A stretch of 64,000 bases of DNA, from contig NZ_MWQK01000001.1 of assembly GCF_002210425.1 (NCBI RefSeq), positions 1 through 64,000 of the forward strand, given 5' to 3'. A program made the position numbers and the translations under genes. Numbering within the stretch: the stretch's first letter is position 1; each line of letters begins with the position of its first letter. Below, in pieces: positions 62,501 to 64,000 of this stretch. This DNA comes from Fibrobacter sp. UWB2. GTDB taxonomy: Bacteria; Fibrobacterota; Fibrobacteria; Fibrobacterales; Fibrobacteraceae. The notes beneath the pieces are model-generated. The model ran no database searches, was not told where the DNA came from, and saw only the letters and a program-made list of their open reading frames with translations.

Positions 62501-63673
62501 AAGAAATCGGAGCCTACCTATTCGAGCAATGTCTTTAATTCGGAACACTACGTGTTTATGGGCGAACCTGTGGTTCGCATGCCTCTTGCCGATTTGAAAA
62601 TATCGCTTGACAGCCCGGTTGATTCAGTGAAGGCTTTGGACAAGATGAAGTTGTCTGGAAAGGTCTCTGGAATGTCGTCGGGGAGTATCGCCTTGACTCT
62701 TAGGGAAGGGCGTTATACCAAGCGTCTCGATATGATTTCGACATCGCATTATGCCGATGTCAAGTACGATGGCCCGCTTATTTATTCCGAAATTGTCCCT
62801 GTCGTGAACGGCCGCTTTGAAACGGAATTTGTGACTCCGAAAAAACTGAATATCGGGGATTCTCTTGCGGAACTGCGTGCCTGGGCTTATTCGTCAAAGG
62901 ATGTTGCTATCGGTCGCTATTTCGAAAAGAATATCAGGATTACCGGCGTGTCGAACTATGCGGATTCGCTGAACGACAAGACCCCGCCGACGATTAAAAT
63001 CCAGTTGTGCAATTCGGGTGAAAAGACTTCGTTTGCCGACAATCAGCTAATCAAGCTCCAGACTCCGGCATGCTTGCAGGTTGTTGTCGAAGATGAAACC
63101 GCCTTGGATTACCGTGAACAGGCTGATGAAGGTATCTCGTTTGAAATGATTGGGCTTGAAAACCCGTATCATCCGGCTCCGTTCCTGGAACAGTCTTCAA
63201 AACGCGCTGTAGCCCGCAAGTCGTTGACAACGGAACTTTATCCGCCGGGAAGCTATATCTTCAGGGTCCGTGCCATGGACGTTCTCGGTAATGTTTCTAT
63301 AAAGACCGTGGTTGTCGATATTACGGAGAACATGCAAGCTGGCCTTGCCGATGTGTTCAACGTGCCAAACCCGATGGGCAAGAAGGGAACGACGTTCTAC
63401 TTCAAGAACCTCTCGTCTGATTTGGACCCCGATGTGAACATCTTCATTTACAACCAGCACGGTAGACTTGTCAAGGTTATCAAGAATGCGGTGTCTGGCG
63501 TAACGCACTGGGATGGCCGCGATAATTTCGGACGCTTGCTTGCTAACGGACTTTATCACTATGTTGTTCGCAGCAAGACGAAGATTTCGAACGATGATAA
63601 CTCTTCGGAAACCAAAACGAAGACTAAAACTCAAACTTGGACTAAAAAACAAAAACTGTTGATTTCGAGGTAA
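59561..63673 (+). CDS. porU: PorU-like type IX secretion sortase (C25 peptidase)
   Basis: About 1370 residues with a signal peptide (IIKKFQILFVACATVSSLAS). Gingipain-type C25 catalytic domain: LAGSGHYDYRG and YDVDVAVGRLPVSS precede the active-site FYGHGSKVAWASEG (His) and NSYSCTVGRFDEGD (Cys). The C-terminal part has Ig-like domains and a VPNPMGKKGTTFYF / HWDGRDNFGRLLANGLYHYV end of the T9SS FlgD-like type. PorU cleaves sorting signals and attaches cargo to the surface. The start GTG 59561 is preferred; the upstream ATG reads through a repeat. Confidence 0.82.
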   Translation: MKSIIKKFQILFVACATVSSLASSVIEDSKKRFVFDDEVMDASTKSCEDGSGLRFVPENAFYVSDDGVPVRHYRVALPSSSKPSVSVTNNRLVSLGASPCKSTPAKIQSIDVSSPFLKDNLWMVDVFVPLYVKEGGSIALRKNFRLNVEFASATASGRNPGARALMQVVNEKSAAQFGTPVARSVLRREASSEIDGIVQLAELVVGDENMATFSEDGQYAFGFNAVRTALSKVGRGESDVRGIPVEKLCIYGASPDTLPDMGPGAKLRNPNQLFELPIKVDDRNSNGIFDEGDSVYFVGYGNAFWKRVDSEPNEIENVSKTNMGYFHSYSPYSYYQHFILGYKQVGKGARLETLDAPKSTGRNIEWLRYVRAERDELLRDAYYGQDWEKTTGKEYFWKWREQGEITELSAKDLEFKATTSNLPGMVSDGKGFVSVSFFPLRSQSSSTMFSDSTYFKRYSTIYFKLSVNGKMYSRVQGDELYWNDGDMLPGGNFSVSTDALKETGNEYELTILDNTYQNDRFDGYTVAYQWDPTKVSIDSAEWMLPAFTTGVVKIPVGKDSDLRVMKFKDFAPLGLLKVTDGVALDSIGKDEDVRYLLYRDSDRRKTLTLKGIVTSSENAIQKLANISSKTEYLIITPEEFLAPAESLAVFRSSDKSATPLVTAVVPVENIYRHYTGGALSPIAIRNYIAYARSVCPDLRFVLLAGSGHYDYRGTKHGPNYMPPFEKESSVTEDFFGVLDSGEVVRSGKAYDVDVAVGRLPVSSVQEFKNYNEKARDYDEIQRFDHGEWRSTLLLAADDNKNGVSDDPMDHTIYQENLATMIDTTAEALGFRMNMKKIYLLDYEADAAGQKQEAANDFLSILNQGALMTIFYGHGSKVAWASEGLLKLSYLPKFTNKNRYTVLNSYSCTVGRFDEGDTRSMTEAVVLLPQAGAIAAVGAARETYANPNEIFAKNFVSRALLKNGNYLGVAYMQAKDNVFLHKKSEPTYSSNVFNSEHYVFMGEPVVRMPLADLKISLDSPVDSVKALDKMKLSGKVSGMSSGSIALTLREGRYTKRLDMISTSHYADVKYDGPLIYSEIVPVVNGRFETEFVTPKKLNIGDSLAELRAWAYSSKDVAIGRYFEKNIRITGVSNYADSLNDKTPPTIKIQLCNSGEKTSFADNQLIKLQTPACLQVVVEDETALDYREQADEGISFEMIGLENPYHPAPFLEQSSKRAVARKSLTTELYPPGSYIFRVRAMDVLGNVSIKTVVVDITENMQAGLADVFNVPNPMGKKGTTFYFKNLSSDLDPDVNIFIYNQHGRLVKVIKNAVSGVTHWDGRDNFGRLLANGLYHYVVRSKTKISNDDNSSETKTKTKTQTWTKKQKLLISR

Positions 63674-63677
63674 ATAA

Positions 63678-64000
63678 ATGGAATTACGTGAAAAACCGGG
63701 CAAAGTGCAAAAGCTTTTGGAACTTTCCCTCCGCTTTCGCCTGATTTTTGTGTTGTTGATGGTTGGCTTTTCTGTGGCGTTCCTCGCGACAGGCTGGCAA
63801 CAGATGGCATCGCTCCCGCTGGGGGCTTCTGAAGCGCTTGGCATGTGGATTGCAAAGTTCACAAATGTCATGTCGGCATGGAATTCTGCGCAGTACATTT
63901 TTGTAGCCGCGCTTTCTATGGTTGTGCTCTACTTTGTATTTGGCGGTGTGCGCGGCGGCTTTGGTGGCTTGCTTGCTCTTGCGGCGTTTGTGGGCTCGCT
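63678..64000 (+). CDS. Membrane protein, partial at the window edge
   Basis: The first 107 residues of a protein that runs off the right end. It starts MELREKPGKVQKLLELSLRF and has hydrophobic segments LIFVLLMVGFSVAFLATGW and YIFVAALSMVVLYFVFGGV, then a Gly-rich stretch. It follows porU by 4 bp, so probably the same operon. The family cannot be named from this part. Confidence 0.6.
   Translation, partial: MELREKPGKVQKLLELSLRFRLIFVLLMVGFSVAFLATGWQQMASLPLGASEALGMWIAKFTNVMSAWNSAQYIFVAALSMVVLYFVFGGVRGGFGGLLALAAFVGS

Overview
The window looks like the chromosome of a Fibrobacter-type bacterium (Fibrobacterota, probably from rumen or gut). Supporting signs are a lipoprotein ending in what looks like a FISUMP (Fibrobacter succinogenes major paralogous) domain, a GH9 cellulase-family enzyme and a GH116-like glucosidase, a PorU-like C25 peptidase of the type IX secretion system, and an envelope with TonB and many lipoproteins. 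These assignments come from reading the sequence against remembered families; no database search was run.

Region 1 (1-4600) is foreign. Two identical 253-bp elements with GGCTCTGTCAAG inverted ends and no coding capacity (MITE-like) flank about 4.1 kb of Firmicutes-type DNA. That DNA holds the 3' end of a conjugative relaxase, an accessory coiled-coil protein, an IS256-family transposase remnant, and tet(O) with its leader peptide, attenuator and companion Cys-rich KTR gene. The two halves of one intrinsic terminator, with an 8-bp target duplication, sit at opposite ends of the segment. This suggests entry as a circle that recombined into a chromosomal copy of the element.

Region 2 (4600-30700) is ordinary chromosome: GH116-like enzyme, purN-rnhB, a tRNA-Arg with a duplicated 3' end, class A PBP, groESL, a sugar nucleotidyltransferase, a DUF748/AsmA-like protein, the GH9 enzyme, a rimI-tsaB-ddl cluster, a UbiA prenyltransferase, rsgA, a nadD-like gene and an RluA-family gene.

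Region 3 (30786-35912) is a six-gene TonB energy-transduction operon with the order DUF3450-TtpC-ExbB-ExbD-TonB-TPR, as in the Vibrio TonB2 systems. A large U32 peptidase (RlhA-like) follows.

Region 4 (39297-53829) carries small envelope genes, an apparently uncharacterised structured RNA leader (39997-40159), a YoeB-type toxin/antitoxin pair, a band-7 protein, an esterase, rpiA-slyD, a phosphoesterase-rlmH-folA run, a diguanylate cyclase, an MgtC/DUF4010 membrane protein, thiD, typA, ruvX and a degenerate receiver protein.

Region 5 (54023-64000) is surface biology: the collagen-like/FISUMP lipoprotein, a lamin-tail lipoprotein, a stand-alone GGQ release factor, two exported proteins of unknown role, PorU and the start of a membrane protein.

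Two window-wide patterns stand out. At least twelve genes have a TANNNT box ending 6-7 nt before the start codon, which suggests leaderless mRNAs. Small palindromic repeats are scattered between genes, and three copies lie in frame inside rsgA and the U32 gene.
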